A stretch of DNA of 64,000 nt from Bacillota bacterium (GTDB lineage: Bacteria > Bacillota > Clostridia > Christensenellales > Aristaeellaceae). The notes below the pieces were generated by a model. The model was not told the DNA's origin, did no database searches, and worked only from the letters and a program-made list of their open reading frames with translations. Of this stretch, positions 17,133-25,567 are shown piece after piece (position 1 is the first letter of the stretch; the number at the start of each line of letters is the position of its first letter). The stretch lies in assembly GCA_023411395.1 (NCBI GenBank), contig JAEYOV010000084.1, positions 1-64,000 of the forward strand, in the 5' to 3' direction. Both the position numbers and the translations under genes were made by a program.

Positions 17133-18285
17133 AAAGACAAAATTAGCCGCCTTGAGTCTTGCACTTATGTTTGTGCTAAGCGGTTGCTGGAATTACCGAA
17201 GCTTGAGCGAAATCGCTATCACCGCAGGCATGGCCATCGATATGGACCCTGAAAGCGGTGAATTTGTCGTCGTTTGCGAAGTAATGGATTTGTCAGGAGA
17301 CATGAAATCAGGCGGACCCAAAACGAGTTTGATCGAAAGCAAAGGCAAAACTGTCTTTGACGCCTTAAGGAATGCAAAAAAGCGGCTGGAAAAAAAACTA
17401 TACTTTGGAAACATGAGCCTTGTTGTGGTCAGCGAGGAGCTTGTCAAAAAAGGGCATGTCGCGCATATGCTCGACTGGTTTTTGCGGGATGCCGAATTGC
17501 GTGAAACTGTGTACATGGTTGTCTCCCAAGATAAGACAGCGGCGGAGCTGTTGGATAGCAAAGGGATCAATACGTCGATTGTTTCCTTTGAGTTAAGCAA
17601 TATACTCAGGGATGATCAAAGCGTTACCTCCTCAACCGTCAGCTCCATGTTGTACCAGGCATTCAATATGCTCCACGCAGAGGGCCTTCATATGACGTTG
17701 CCCGCCTTCCACGTTGTCACAAACAATGATGAGCCTGTTGCCGAAGCAAATGGTATTGCCGTATTTAAAGAAGATCAATTTGTCGGATACCTGACACCGG
17801 AAGAGTCTAAATACTTCCTTTTTATTACGAATGAGGTGCAGGGAGGGATCCTGCCAGTATCTCGAAAAGGAGGCTGGAAAGACGACACTTCATTGGAAAT
17901 TTCCGAAAACAAAACCAAGAATTCTTACAAAATCGAGGACGGTAAGTTGAGGGTGACTGTCAGCACTGAAACCAATGCTTTTCTGGCAGAGATTGAAGAG
18001 AAATTTGATTCACTAGACCCGGAAAAGATCACATCTTTAGAGGCTGCGGCTGGAGCCGCGCTTAAGAATAGAATGGAGGATGTGATCAAAAAGGTGCAAA
18101 CAGAATACCGTTCCGATATCTTCGGGTTTGGCGATATGATCCACAAAAAAAACCACAAGCTGTGGGCTCAAATATCCGGCAATTGGGATGAAATCTTTCC
18201 ATCACTGGAAATCTCGGTAAATGCAAAAGTAAACATTGTGAACTCAGCCTATATCAAAGATACAGAGCAGGAGAAAGACAAGTGA
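17125..18285 (+). CDS. gerKC: Germinant receptor C subunit lipoprotein (GerAC/GerKC family)
   Basis: A 386-residue lipoprotein of the germinant receptor. The signal peptide ends in the lipobox LSGCWNYRSL, and the Cys-Trp-Asn/Asp pair directly after the cleavage site is typical of Ger(x)C proteins. Family segments such as KKRLEKKLYFGNMSLVVVSEE follow. ATG 17125 overlaps the end of the A-subunit gene; the GTGGGGAT upstream acts as ribosome site. The end overlaps the GTG start of the next small gene. Confidence 0.92.
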   Translation: MNKKTKLAALSLALMFVLSGCWNYRSLSEIAITAGMAIDMDPESGEFVVVCEVMDLSGDMKSGGPKTSLIESKGKTVFDALRNAKKRLEKKLYFGNMSLVVVSEELVKKGHVAHMLDWFLRDAELRETVYMVVSQDKTAAELLDSKGINTSIVSFELSNILRDDQSVTSSTVSSMLYQAFNMLHAEGLHMTLPAFHVVTNNDEPVAEANGIAVFKEDQFVGYLTPEESKYFLFITNEVQGGILPVSRKGGWKDDTSLEISENKTKNSYKIEDGKLRVTVSTETNAFLAEIEEKFDSLDPEKITSLEAAAGAALKNRMEDVIKKVQTEYRSDIFGFGDMIHKKNHKLWAQISGNWDEIFPSLEISVNAKVNIVNSAYIKDTEQEKDK

Positions 18286-18503
18286 TTACCGCAATTGTCG
18301 TTGTTCTGTTTGCCTTCATCCTTGCGAAAGATTTTATTCCACATTTGAAAAGCACAGGGACCAAAGACAAATTCGTATATTGCGCATTGATGCTTGCAAG
18401 CTTCAGCGTGCTGATACTCTACACATTCAATATACCAATTCCTTCGCCCTCCGGACCGATCAGGAATCTGATTGACGCCATATTTCCTACATTGAATCAA
18501 TAA
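18282..18503 (+). CDS. Small two-helix membrane protein, candidate germinant receptor D subunit
   Basis: A 73-residue protein starting at GTG in the stop of the C-subunit gene. Two hydrophobic segments (about 2-14 and 35-50) are joined by a charged loop HLKSTGTKDK. Small proteins with two membrane helices encoded in gerA-type operons have been described as D subunits that tune receptor activity in Bacillus; size, topology and position agree with that group. The assignment is by context, since the sequence itself carries no recognisable motif. Gene order A-C-D-B is seen here. Confidence 0.7.
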   Translation: MITAIVVVLFAFILAKDFIPHLKSTGTKDKFVYCALMLASFSVLILYTFNIPIPSPSGPIRNLIDAIFPTLNQ

Positions 18504-18537
18504 CTATCAGGAATGCCGCTATTGAGAGGATAGAGTC

Positions 18538-19623
18538 ATGCGCAAGGAAACTTTCACACTCAGCCAGGTGGTTTTCACATTAGTCCTGTTTCTCTTCGGC
18601 AGCAGCGTTGTCTTGGGCGTAAGCGGCGAAGCGGGGCAGGATGCTTGGCTATCCGTTTCGCTGGCCGGTGTGATGATGATCCCGCTGATGCTTATGTACG
18701 CCAGGATCATGCGCTTGTTCCCGGAAACGGATTTCTTTGATATACTGGAGATTTTGTTTGGAAGCATTTTGGGAAAAATTTTTGTACTGCTCTTCACTTG
18801 GTATGCCATTCATTTATGTTCTCTTGTAGTGCGCAATTTTACCGAATTTTTACAAATCGTCTCCATGCCGGAGACGCCCCAGCTGCCCATGATGATAGCA
18901 CTCATCAGTTTAACGGCGTATTTAGCCGCAAGCGGCGTAAGTGCTCTGGGCAAGTGGTCCACCGTCATATTTCCTATCGTTATGGCGGTAGTAGTATTCA
19001 CCATCATACTGGCGCTGGTGGATTTGGAATTTTCCAATCTACAGCCGATGTTTGAAGCGAAGTTCGAGAAAGTGGTTACAGGTGCTTACTATACGTTGAC
19101 TTTCCCGTTTGCAGAAACAGTGCTTTTCTTATGCCTGGCAGGCGCGGTAAAAAAGCAGGTAAGCCCGTATAAGTTATATTCGTTTTCAATTTTCTTTGGC
19201 TGCATCGTTTTGGTTTTGATCGTGTTGCGAAACGTTATGCTCCTTGGAACACCCATGGTTGGTGCTTCCTATTTTCCTTCCTATACCACAGCCAGGCTCC
19301 TTCACGTTGGCGATTTTTTAACCAGAATCGAAGGAACAATCACCATGAACTTCTTGCTGGCGGGCATCGTAAAGATTACGGTATGTTTGCTCGCCGCAGC
19401 CAAAGGAATGGCCAAACTGTTCAACATTACGGATTACAGACGGATTATGATGCCTGTCGCTATGCTTAGCCTTGCTCTTTGCGCCATTGTATACAAGAGC
19501 GCTATGGAAATGTTTGGTTTCCTCAGCTATTATGCGATCTATGCGATACCGTTCCAGATATTGATCCCGGCAGCGGTGTGGATTACGGCCGAGATCCGGG
19601 AAAAAAAACAAGCTGCGGCTTGA
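18538..19623 (+). CDS. gerKB: Germinant receptor B subunit (GerAB/GerKB family)
   Basis: A 361-residue polytopic membrane protein of the APC amino-acid-transporter superfamily, spore germination branch, thought to hold the germinant-binding site. About ten hydrophobic helices can be traced; the N-terminal FTLSQVVFTLVLFLFGSSVV and FPETDFFDILEILFG are characteristic. The start follows a GAGAGGAT site. It closes the operon and a strong hairpin follows at 19656-19697. Confidence 0.92.
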   Translation: MRKETFTLSQVVFTLVLFLFGSSVVLGVSGEAGQDAWLSVSLAGVMMIPLMLMYARIMRLFPETDFFDILEILFGSILGKIFVLLFTWYAIHLCSLVVRNFTEFLQIVSMPETPQLPMMIALISLTAYLAASGVSALGKWSTVIFPIVMAVVVFTIILALVDLEFSNLQPMFEAKFEKVVTGAYYTLTFPFAETVLFLCLAGAVKKQVSPYKLYSFSIFFGCIVLVLIVLRNVMLLGTPMVGASYFPSYTTARLLHVGDFLTRIEGTITMNFLLAGIVKITVCLLAAAKGMAKLFNITDYRRIMMPVAMLSLALCAIVYKSAMEMFGFLSYYAIYAIPFQILIPAAVWITAEIREKKQAAA

Positions 19624-19655
19624 AGTGCACTCTGGATAAAAACCCATAGCATAAT

Positions 19656-19697
19656 CAGCGCTATATCCGCCCGCACAAATGAGCAGATATAGCGCTG
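19656..19697. terminator. Hairpin between convergent gerKB and the XRE gene
   Basis: CAGCGCTATATC (19656-19667) pairs perfectly with GATATAGCGCTG (19686-19697), a 12 bp stem. T tracts are weak on both sides, so it may work as a bidirectional barrier between the two converging units. Confidence 0.55.
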
Positions 19698-19718
19698 TTG
19701 CCGAGTGGCGTTAGCATA

Positions 19719-20444
19719 TCAGGACAGGCTGACTTCCAGCCGCACGCAGCGGCCCAGGCACGTCACTTCGTTGACGGCGCAGGTTTCAGCGGCATATTCC
19801 CTGTCGTAGCTCTGCAACAGAAGCTGGAAGTTTTCCAGCTTTTTCACTTTGCGCAGTATCCGCCGGCCCTTTAATTCCACCAGCATGATGGCCCCGTCGA
19901 TGGGGCTGCCCGCCGGAACGACAAGCGTCAAATCGCCCTGGCAGACGCGGAACCCACGCAGCGCATCATCCGGCACGAGGTAATAATACACCTTGTCCGG
20001 CGCGGCGTTTTCGATCTGTCCGTTCAAAACGGGAAGAAGCCTGTGATCGATTTCCTTCATGACCGCGTTGTACACCGGCACGCGCTTTAAAACGCTGGTG
20101 AGGGCATCGAGCCAGATGGATCCGCCGATGCCATCCCCGGTGCTGGCCAGCGGCTCCTCCGCCTTTTTCGCCTTGTTATCCTGCGCGGCCTTTTGCAAAG
20201 CGGGTTGCACGGTTTGCAGATCCACCGTGGCGGCGATATCGTCCAGGGTAAAATCCGCCTCCGTCTGCTGCCTGAGGCCGATGCTTTTCAGGATGCGGCG
20301 GGCCTGGTCATCGGCAATGATGCGCGTGCCCGCCTCCACATCCGCAAGGAAGCTTTCCGCTACGCCGCACTTTTTGGCTACCTGCTTATAAGTCAGCCCC
20401 TGGCGCAGCCGTTCGGTTTTGATAAGATCCCCCAACCGGCTCAT
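19719..20444 (-). CDS. XRE-type regulator with an S24-like C-terminal domain lacking the catalytic serine
   Basis: A 241-residue protein. Residues 1-60 form a Cro/CI helix-turn-helix (RQGLTYKQVAKKCGVAESFL). A linker rich in Lys and Ala leads to a C-terminal LexA/S24-like beta domain: DDALRGFRVCQGDLTLVV fits the family pattern D-x-S-M...GD-x-x-V but has Ala where the nucleophile Ser should be, so self-cleavage is unlikely. The target is unknown. It starts 29 bases after the rhodanese stop and is probably cotranscribed with it. GGGAGGA precedes the ATG. Confidence 0.75.
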   Translation of the reverse strand: MSRLGDLIKTERLRQGLTYKQVAKKCGVAESFLADVEAGTRIIADDQARRILKSIGLRQQTEADFTLDDIAATVDLQTVQPALQKAAQDNKAKKAEEPLASTGDGIGGSIWLDALTSVLKRVPVYNAVMKEIDHRLLPVLNGQIENAAPDKVYYYLVPDDALRGFRVCQGDLTLVVPAGSPIDGAIMLVELKGRRILRKVKKLENFQLLLQSYDREYAAETCAVNEVTCLGRCVRLEVSLS

Positions 20445-20473
20445 AGACCGTTCCTCCCAATATGTATTGTCTG

Positions 20474-20860
20474 TTATTCCGTGACCGTTTCATAGGGCCA
20501 GTCGATGATGCCGCCAAAGTCGTACACCTTGGTATACCCCATGGCAAGCAGTTCCTCACTGGCGCTTTTGCTTCTGTTGCCGCTGCGGCAGTAGACAAGG
20601 ATCAAAGCGTTTTTGTCGGGCAGCTTTTCTCCCGCCTGCTTTTTGATTTCCGTGTTGGGCAAAAGCAAAGCATTCGGGATATGCCCCTGATCAAACTCTT
20701 CCTTCGTGCGCACATCCAGAAGGATTACATTCTCCCGTGTATCCATAAGTTCCTTGGCTTCATCAGGGGTGATCTTTTTATATTCCGCAGCCTTATTTGG
20801 CGCGGCGCAGCCTGACAGCAGCGCAAGGCAGCACAAAAACAGGACAAGCCTTTTGATCAT
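20474..20860 (-). CDS. Rhodanese-domain lipoprotein
   Basis: A 128-residue exported lipoprotein with lipobox LLSGCAAP (Cys18) followed by one rhodanese domain (about 28-128). The active loop CRSGNRS with Cys91 is intact, so it should carry a persulfide and act as a sulfurtransferase or sulfur carrier at the outer face of the membrane. ATG 20860 is preferred over further upstream starts because AAGGAG is about eight bases before it and the signal peptide begins there. It shares a divergent promoter region with the NifU-like gene. Confidence 0.85.
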   Translation of the reverse strand: MIKRLVLFLCCLALLSGCAAPNKAAEYKKITPDEAKELMDTRENVILLDVRTKEEFDQGHIPNALLLPNTEIKKQAGEKLPDKNALILVYCRSGNRSKSASEELLAMGYTKVYDFGGIIDWPYETVTE

Positions 20861-20898
20861 TGGTGATTCTCCTTCCAATAATATAGCCGGGCCATGCC

Positions 20899-20907
20899 AG
20901 TATACCA
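20899..20907 (-). promoter_or_regulatory. Extended -10 promoter of the rhodanese/XRE unit
   Basis: On the minus strand TGG directly precedes TATACT (20904-20899), an extended -10 site; the -35 position holds only T-rich sequence. About 38 bases separate it from the start codon. Confidence 0.55.
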
Positions 20908-21003
20908 TAATTTCATGATGCAAAAAAGGCCCGGCGTACAATCGTTTCTTGTCAAAAAATCTGCATAGTCCGGGACAAAAGCCTTTTCCCCCCAGGGAAA
21001 GTA

Positions 21004-21012
21004 TGCTATACT
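21004..21012 (+). promoter_or_regulatory. Extended -10 promoter of the NifU-like/GGGtGRT unit
   Basis: TGC followed by TATACT at 21007-21012 makes an extended -10; there is no good -35. The same TATGCTATACT string recurs before the gamma-glutamyltransferase gene at 62735-62745. Confidence 0.6.
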
Positions 21013-21063
21013 ACGCAGTGTGTGTTTTATAAGAACATTTTCCGGTAAGGAGGATATGATGCC

Positions 21064-21756
21064 ATGCAATACTCCAGAGAAGTTGAAGAAATGGTATGCG
21101 TCAAGAAGGGCCCCAACCATGGCCCCGCCCCCATCCCCGAGGAGGGCAAATGGGTGCAGGCCAGGGAAATCAAGGACATTTCCGGCCTGACCCACGGCGT
21201 GGGCTGGTGCGCGCCCCAGCAGGGCGCCTGCAAGCTGACTTTGAATGTGAAGGACGGCGTGATCCAGGAAGCGCTGGTGGAGACCCTGGGCTGCTCCGGC
21301 ATGACCCACTCCGCAGCTATGGCCGCCGAGTTCCTCCCCGGCAAAACGGTTTTGGAAGCTTTGAATACCGACCTTGTGTGTGACGCCATCAACACCGCCA
21401 TGCGGGAGCTGTTTTTGCAGATCGCCTATGGCCGCACCCAGTCCGCTTTCTCCGAAAATGGCCTGCCCATCGGCGCCGGCCTGGAAGACCTGGGCAAGGG
21501 CCTGCGCAGCCAGATCGGCACCATGTACGGAACCTTGGAAAAGGGCGTGCGCTACCTGGAAATGGCCGAGGGCTATGTTCTGAAGCTGGGCCTGGATGAG
21601 AATAAGGAAGTGATCGGCTACCAGTTCGTGCACCTGGGCAAGATGCTGGAGGCCATCAAGAAGGGCACCGATCCCAAGGAAGCCTATGAAAAGAACGTGG
21701 GCACTTATGGCCGCTTCGCCGAAGCCGTCGAATTGATCGATCCCCGCCACAAGTAA
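21064..21756 (+). CDS. NifU/IscU-like iron-sulfur scaffold-family protein paired with GGGtGRT protein
   Basis: A 230-residue soluble protein. The N-terminal half resembles the NifU/IscU scaffold fold: cysteines fall at GVGWCAPQQGACK, LGCSGMTHS and DLVCDA, with the LGCSGM segment the clearest match. The C-terminal third (YLEMAEGYVLKLGLDENKEVIGY) is specific to this group. Such genes are regularly found directly before a GGGtGRT gene, as here with 28 bases between. The process served is unknown; cluster assembly is inferred from fold only. AAGGAGG lies ten bases before the ATG. Confidence 0.8.
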   Translation: MQYSREVEEMVCVKKGPNHGPAPIPEEGKWVQAREIKDISGLTHGVGWCAPQQGACKLTLNVKDGVIQEALVETLGCSGMTHSAAMAAEFLPGKTVLEALNTDLVCDAINTAMRELFLQIAYGRTQSAFSENGLPIGAGLEDLGKGLRSQIGTMYGTLEKGVRYLEMAEGYVLKLGLDENKEVIGYQFVHLGKMLEAIKKGTDPKEAYEKNVGTYGRFAEAVELIDPRHK

Positions 21757-21784
21757 TACAGCGCAAGGATGAGGTGAGAAAGCA

Positions 21785-22783
21785 ATGGCAACCTTTGAAG
21801 GATATGAAAGACGAATCGCGAAAATCGAAAAAGTGCTTAACGAATACGGATTTTCCTCCCTGGATGAAGTCAACGCGATGCTGTTGAAAAAGGGCATCGA
21901 TGTGGGCGCCATCGTCCGGGGCATTCAGCCCATCGCCTTTGAAAACGCTGTGTGGGCCTACACCCTGGGCGCCGGCATCGCTGTCAAGAAGGGCATTACC
22001 TCTGCCTCCCCCGCCGCCGAAGCCATCGGCCTTGGCTTGCAGGCTTTCTGCATCCCCGGTTCCGTGGCCGACCAGCGGGCCGTGGGCCTGGGACACGGCA
22101 ACCTGGCCGCCATGCTGCTTCGGGAAGAAACGAAATGCTTCTGCTTCCTGGCCGGGCATGAGAGCTTTGCCGCCGCGGAAGGCGCCATCGGCATCGCCCG
22201 CACCGCCAACAAGGTGCGCCGTGAGCCGCTGCGCGTTATCCTCAACGGTCTGGGCAAGGACGCCGCCTACGTTATCAGCCGTATCAACGGCTTCACCTAT
22301 GTGAAGACACAGTATGACTATTACACGGGCGAATTGAAGGTGGAAAAGGAAATTGCCTTCTCCTCAGGCGAAAAAGCCAAGGTGCGCTGCTACGGCGCGG
22401 ACGATGTAAGCGAAGGCGTGGCCATCATGATCAAGGAGGGCGTGGACGTTTCCATCACCGGCAACTCCACCAACCCCACCCGCTTCCAGCATCCCGTTGC
22501 CGGCACCTACAAGAAGTGGGCCGTGGAAAATAAAAAGAACTATTTCTCCGTGGCCTCCGGCGGCGGCACCGGCCGTACGCTGCACCCGGACAACATGGCC
22601 GCCGGCCCCGCCAGCTACGGCATGACCGACACCATGGGCCGCATGCACTCCGACGCACAGTTTGCCGGCTCCTCCTCCGTGCCCGCCCACGTGGAAATGA
22701 TGGGCCTGATCGGCATGGGCAACAACCCCATGGTTGGCGCCACCGTGGCCGTGGCTGTGGCCATTGAGGAGCACAGCAAGTAA
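21785..22783 (+). CDS. GGGtGRT protein, function unknown
   Basis: A 332-residue protein that carries the eponymous GGGTGRT motif at residues 259-265, within SVASGGGTGRTLHPDN. Other notable segments are glycine-rich (GLGHGNLAAMLL, NGLGKDAAYV) and cysteines occur near 89, 118, 120 and 202. There is no signal peptide or membrane helix, so it should be cytoplasmic. The family is widespread in anaerobes and has no established function; its constant partner is the NifU-like gene upstream. The codon use is highly biased and the pair has its own promoter and a strong terminator, which suggests solid expression. Confidence 0.88.
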   Translation: MATFEGYERRIAKIEKVLNEYGFSSLDEVNAMLLKKGIDVGAIVRGIQPIAFENAVWAYTLGAGIAVKKGITSASPAAEAIGLGLQAFCIPGSVADQRAVGLGHGNLAAMLLREETKCFCFLAGHESFAAAEGAIGIARTANKVRREPLRVILNGLGKDAAYVISRINGFTYVKTQYDYYTGELKVEKEIAFSSGEKAKVRCYGADDVSEGVAIMIKEGVDVSITGNSTNPTRFQHPVAGTYKKWAVENKKNYFSVASGGGTGRTLHPDNMAAGPASYGMTDTMGRMHSDAQFAGSSSVPAHVEMMGLIGMGNNPMVGATVAVAVAIEEHSK

Positions 22784-22807
22784 TATCAAGTGACATACTT
22801 GTAAAAA

Positions 22808-22843
22808 CAGGCCCTTCCCAATGTCTGGAGGGGCCTGATTTTT
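22808..22843 (+). terminator. Intrinsic terminator of the GGGtGRT unit
   Basis: CAGGCCCTTCC (22808-22818) pairs with GGAGGGGCCTG (22827-22837), an 11 bp stem with one G-T pair, followed by ATTTTT. Confidence 0.9.
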
Positions 22844-22940
22844 GTATATCCTTTCATTTCATTGATTCCCATGATATGATGTACCAAAAGGCCTCCAGCG
22901 CAAATGCGTTGGGATTTTGCATCGGCACAAAGGAGAACCC

Positions 22941-23273
22941 ATGAAGCGCATTGCCTATAACAAGCTGGTCAGGGACAGGATTCCCGAAATCATTGAAGCG
23001 TCCGGAAGGCAGGCCGTTACCAAAGCTGTAGATCAGGAGGCCAGGCTCCTTTTGCTTCATGAAAAGCTGAAGGAAGAATTGGCGGAATACCTGCAAAGCC
23101 ATGCGCTGGAAGAGCTGGCGGACCTGCTGGAGGTTATGCATGGCGTGGTTGCCTGTTCAGGGCATACGTGGGAGGACTTGGAGTCGCTTCGCCGTGCAAA
23201 AAAGGAGGAACGGGGCGGCTTTGAGAAAGGGATTCTGCTTTTGGAGGTCATTGATACGCCAACAAATGCATAG
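22941..23273 (+). CDS. MazG-like/phosphoribosyl-ATP pyrophosphohydrolase-like protein
   Basis: A 110-residue all-alpha protein. The N-terminal YNKLVRDRIPEII block and the EELADLLEV helix with its acidic metal-binding residues belong to the all-alpha NTP pyrophosphohydrolase superfamily. Members hydrolyse non-canonical or excess nucleoside triphosphates; the substrate here is not known. ATG 22941 is preceded by AAAGGAGA and chosen over the upstream in-frame ATG 22917. It is a single-gene unit lying between two terminators. Confidence 0.8.
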   Translation: MKRIAYNKLVRDRIPEIIEASGRQAVTKAVDQEARLLLLHEKLKEELAEYLQSHALEELADLLEVMHGVVACSGHTWEDLESLRRAKKEERGGFEKGILLLEVIDTPTNA

Positions 23274-23300
23274 GGAAGAATCTTTATGCATTAAAGCCTT

Positions 23301-23330
23301 CAAGATTCTTCACTGCGCTCAGAATGACAT
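23301..23330. repeat. Candidate dispersed intergenic repeat
   Basis: The string around CTTCACTGCGCTCAGAATGA has the look of a short repeat scattered between genes in many bacterial genomes. Only this copy was noticed in the window, so the call rests on recall of similar sequences. The 225-base gap holding it has no other coding signal. Confidence 0.3.
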
Positions 23331-23390
23331 ATCACCGAACAAACAACGTTTGCTCAAGGGGAAAGCTTGATGATTCGCTTTATTGACGGC

Positions 23391-23430
23391 AAAGGCGGCG
23401 AAACCTCAAACTGTTCCGCCGCCTTTTATC
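23391..23430. terminator. Terminator between MazG-like gene and dacF
   Basis: AAAGGCGGCG (23391-23400) pairs with CGCCGCCTTT (23417-23426), a 10 bp stem with T-rich flank on the plus strand. It can end both convergent transcripts. Confidence 0.75.
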
Positions 23431-23498
23431 TTCACCTGGGGAGCCAGGAATTCATCTCTTTTGGAAAAATGAACTCCAGAATCTAATGCCATGGAAGA

Positions 23499-24656
23499 CT
23501 ATCTCCAGGTATCCAATATCTTGATAAACCCTTCCATAAAGCCAGGCAGGCGCACATCCTGGGCGGCCACACAGTTCAATTTGGCAACCACCTTGCCATC
23601 CAGCAGGATCCGCACGGTACCCAGCGTATCGCCTTTTAAAATGGGGGCCTGCACGGATTCAGGCAGCTCCACTTCCATGGCCAACTGCTTTTCCTGGCCC
23701 ACCCGAAGGAGCATGGAAAGCCCGCTGCCCAACGCCGTATCCACCGTATCCCGGGAGCCGCGAGTGACCTGCACCTGCTGGCCGAGTAGATCGCCCTCCC
23801 GGGCGATGGTCACACGGCGGTAGGTGGAAAAGCCGTAATCCAGCATGGCCCGGGCCTCGTCAAACCTGGTTTGGCTCCTGGGGTTGCCCAGCACCACGGC
23901 TACCAGGCGCATACCGTTTTTTTCGGCCGTGGCGCTCACGCAAAATTTGGCCTCGTCGGTGGAGCCTGTTTTGAAGCCGTCGCAGCCCTTATAGAAGCGC
24001 ACCAGGCGGTTGGTATTGGTCAGGTCTGTGGTCCGCCCGCTGGGATGCTTGAGGGTGTCGATCCAAATGCTGGAGTATTTGTGATAGGCGGGGTGCTTGC
24101 CCACCTCGCAGGAGAGGGTGGCCACATCCCTGGCGGTGGTGTACTGCCCGCTTTGGGGAAGGCCGGTACAGTTGACATAGTGGGTGTTGGCCATTTGAAG
24201 CTCAGCCGCGCGGGTATTCATGCGGTCTACAAAACCCGCCTCCGAGCCGGAGGCGTGTTCCGCCAGCGCGATGGCCGCGTCGTTGGCGCTGGCCATGATG
24301 GTGGCCTGCAAAAGCGTCTCCAAAGGATAGGTGGCCCCCGCGTCCAGCAGCGCCTGGCTGCCCTTGGCGGCGGCGGCATTCCTGGACACCGTTACCTGGT
24401 CGGCAAGCGAGATCGCGCCGCTGTTGATATCCTCCAGCAGCAAGAGCGCCGTCATCAGTTTGGTGATGGAAGCCACCTGGCGCTTCTCATCGGCGTTTTT
24501 TTCAAAGATGACGGTACCGGTAGACGTCTCCGCCAGCACGACAGACGGAGAAGTGAGGGAAATGGGTTCCCCCGACTCCAGCGGCGCGGCCCCGGCCGCG
24601 GGTATGATGAGCAAAACGGCCAGCAATGCCGAAAAGAAACGCATGCCTTTTCCCAT
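23499..24656 (-). CDS. dacF: D-alanyl-D-alanine carboxypeptidase (peptidase S11, DacF type)
   Basis: Exported penicillin-binding protein of 385 residues that trims the terminal D-Ala of peptidoglycan pentapeptides. The N-terminus is a signal peptide ending near AAGAAP. The three active-site motifs are present: SITK (Ser63, Lys66), SAN (123-125) and KTG in GFKTGSTDEAKFC. The usual beta-rich C-terminal domain follows. ATG 24656 has GGAAGGGG upstream. The DacF name (sporulation) is suggested by the many spore genes nearby but not proven; a vegetative DacA role is possible. Confidence 0.9.
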   Translation of the reverse strand: MGKGMRFFSALLAVLLIIPAAGAAPLESGEPISLTSPSVVLAETSTGTVIFEKNADEKRQVASITKLMTALLLLEDINSGAISLADQVTVSRNAAAAKGSQALLDAGATYPLETLLQATIMASANDAAIALAEHASGSEAGFVDRMNTRAAELQMANTHYVNCTGLPQSGQYTTARDVATLSCEVGKHPAYHKYSSIWIDTLKHPSGRTTDLTNTNRLVRFYKGCDGFKTGSTDEAKFCVSATAEKNGMRLVAVVLGNPRSQTRFDEARAMLDYGFSTYRRVTIAREGDLLGQQVQVTRGSRDTVDTALGSGLSMLLRVGQEKQLAMEVELPESVQAPILKGDTLGTVRILLDGKVVAKLNCVAAQDVRLPGFMEGFIKILDTWR

Positions 24657-24742
24657 GTTGTATCCCCTTCCCAAGTCAAGCGGTATGCGTTCTTATCATG
24701 CCCTGACATAGCCGGGAAAAGGCATGGGATTTTTTGGCTGCC

Positions 24743-25552
24743 TTACATATCCCGGATCACAGCGTCAACGAGCGCCCGGAAGGTATCCTTCACCAGTTCA
24801 CCCGTGGCCATGACCTCCTCGTGATTGAGCGGCGCGTCCAAAACGCCCGCCGCCATATTGGTGATGCAGCTTAGCCCCAGCACACGCATGCCGCAATGCC
24901 TGGCCACAATCGTCTCCGGCACGGTGGACATGCCCACGGCGTCTACGCCCAATATTCTGGCCATGCGTATCTCCGCCGGGGTTTCAAAGCATGGTCCGTT
25001 GAACCAGCAATATACGCCCTTTTGCAGCCTGACACCCAATTCGTCGGCTTTTTGGTGGGCCAAAGCGGCCAGGTCCCGGTCAAAAGCATAGGTCATGTCG
25101 GGAAACCTGGGCCCGAATTCGTCCAGGTTTGGCCCGCGCAGGGGATTTCGCCCGGAAAAATTGATGTAATCGGTGATCTGCATCAGGTCGCCCGGCTGAA
25201 AACCAAGGTTCACGCCGCCGGCGGCGTTGGTGACGATCAGCGTTTTCACGCCCAAGAGCGCCATTGCCCGGACGGGCAATGTGACTTCGTCCAAATCATA
25301 CCCTTCATAGGCATGAAAGCGCCCCTGCATCATGCACACGCGCTTGCCGTGCAGCATCCCCGTATGCCACACGCCGGCGTGGCCGGGCACGGTGGATTCC
25401 GGGAAGCCGGGGATATCGCTGTAGGGAATCGATTCTTTGTCCTTCAAAGCCTTTGCGTACTCCCCCAGGCCGCTGCCCAGGATGACGCCGATTTCCGCGC
25501 GGCCGCAGGCTTCCTCCAATACCCGCGCCGCCTTATGGATTTTTTTGAGCAT
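24743..25552 (-). CDS. punA: Purine nucleoside phosphorylase
   Basis: A 269-residue enzyme that splits inosine or guanosine with phosphate into base and ribose-1-phosphate. The family features are IGVILGSGLGEYA at the N-terminus, the phosphate-site GRFHAYEGY, TNAAGGVN and the base-binding FNGPCFETPAEIRM followed by GMSTVPETIVARHCGM. It lies 15 bases downstream of deoB, the enzyme that takes its product onward. Confidence 0.96.
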   Translation of the reverse strand: MLKKIHKAARVLEEACGRAEIGVILGSGLGEYAKALKDKESIPYSDIPGFPESTVPGHAGVWHTGMLHGKRVCMMQGRFHAYEGYDLDEVTLPVRAMALLGVKTLIVTNAAGGVNLGFQPGDLMQITDYINFSGRNPLRGPNLDEFGPRFPDMTYAFDRDLAALAHQKADELGVRLQKGVYCWFNGPCFETPAEIRMARILGVDAVGMSTVPETIVARHCGMRVLGLSCITNMAAGVLDAPLNHEEVMATGELVKDTFRALVDAVIRDM

Positions 25553-25567
25553 ACCGCATCCTCCGTA

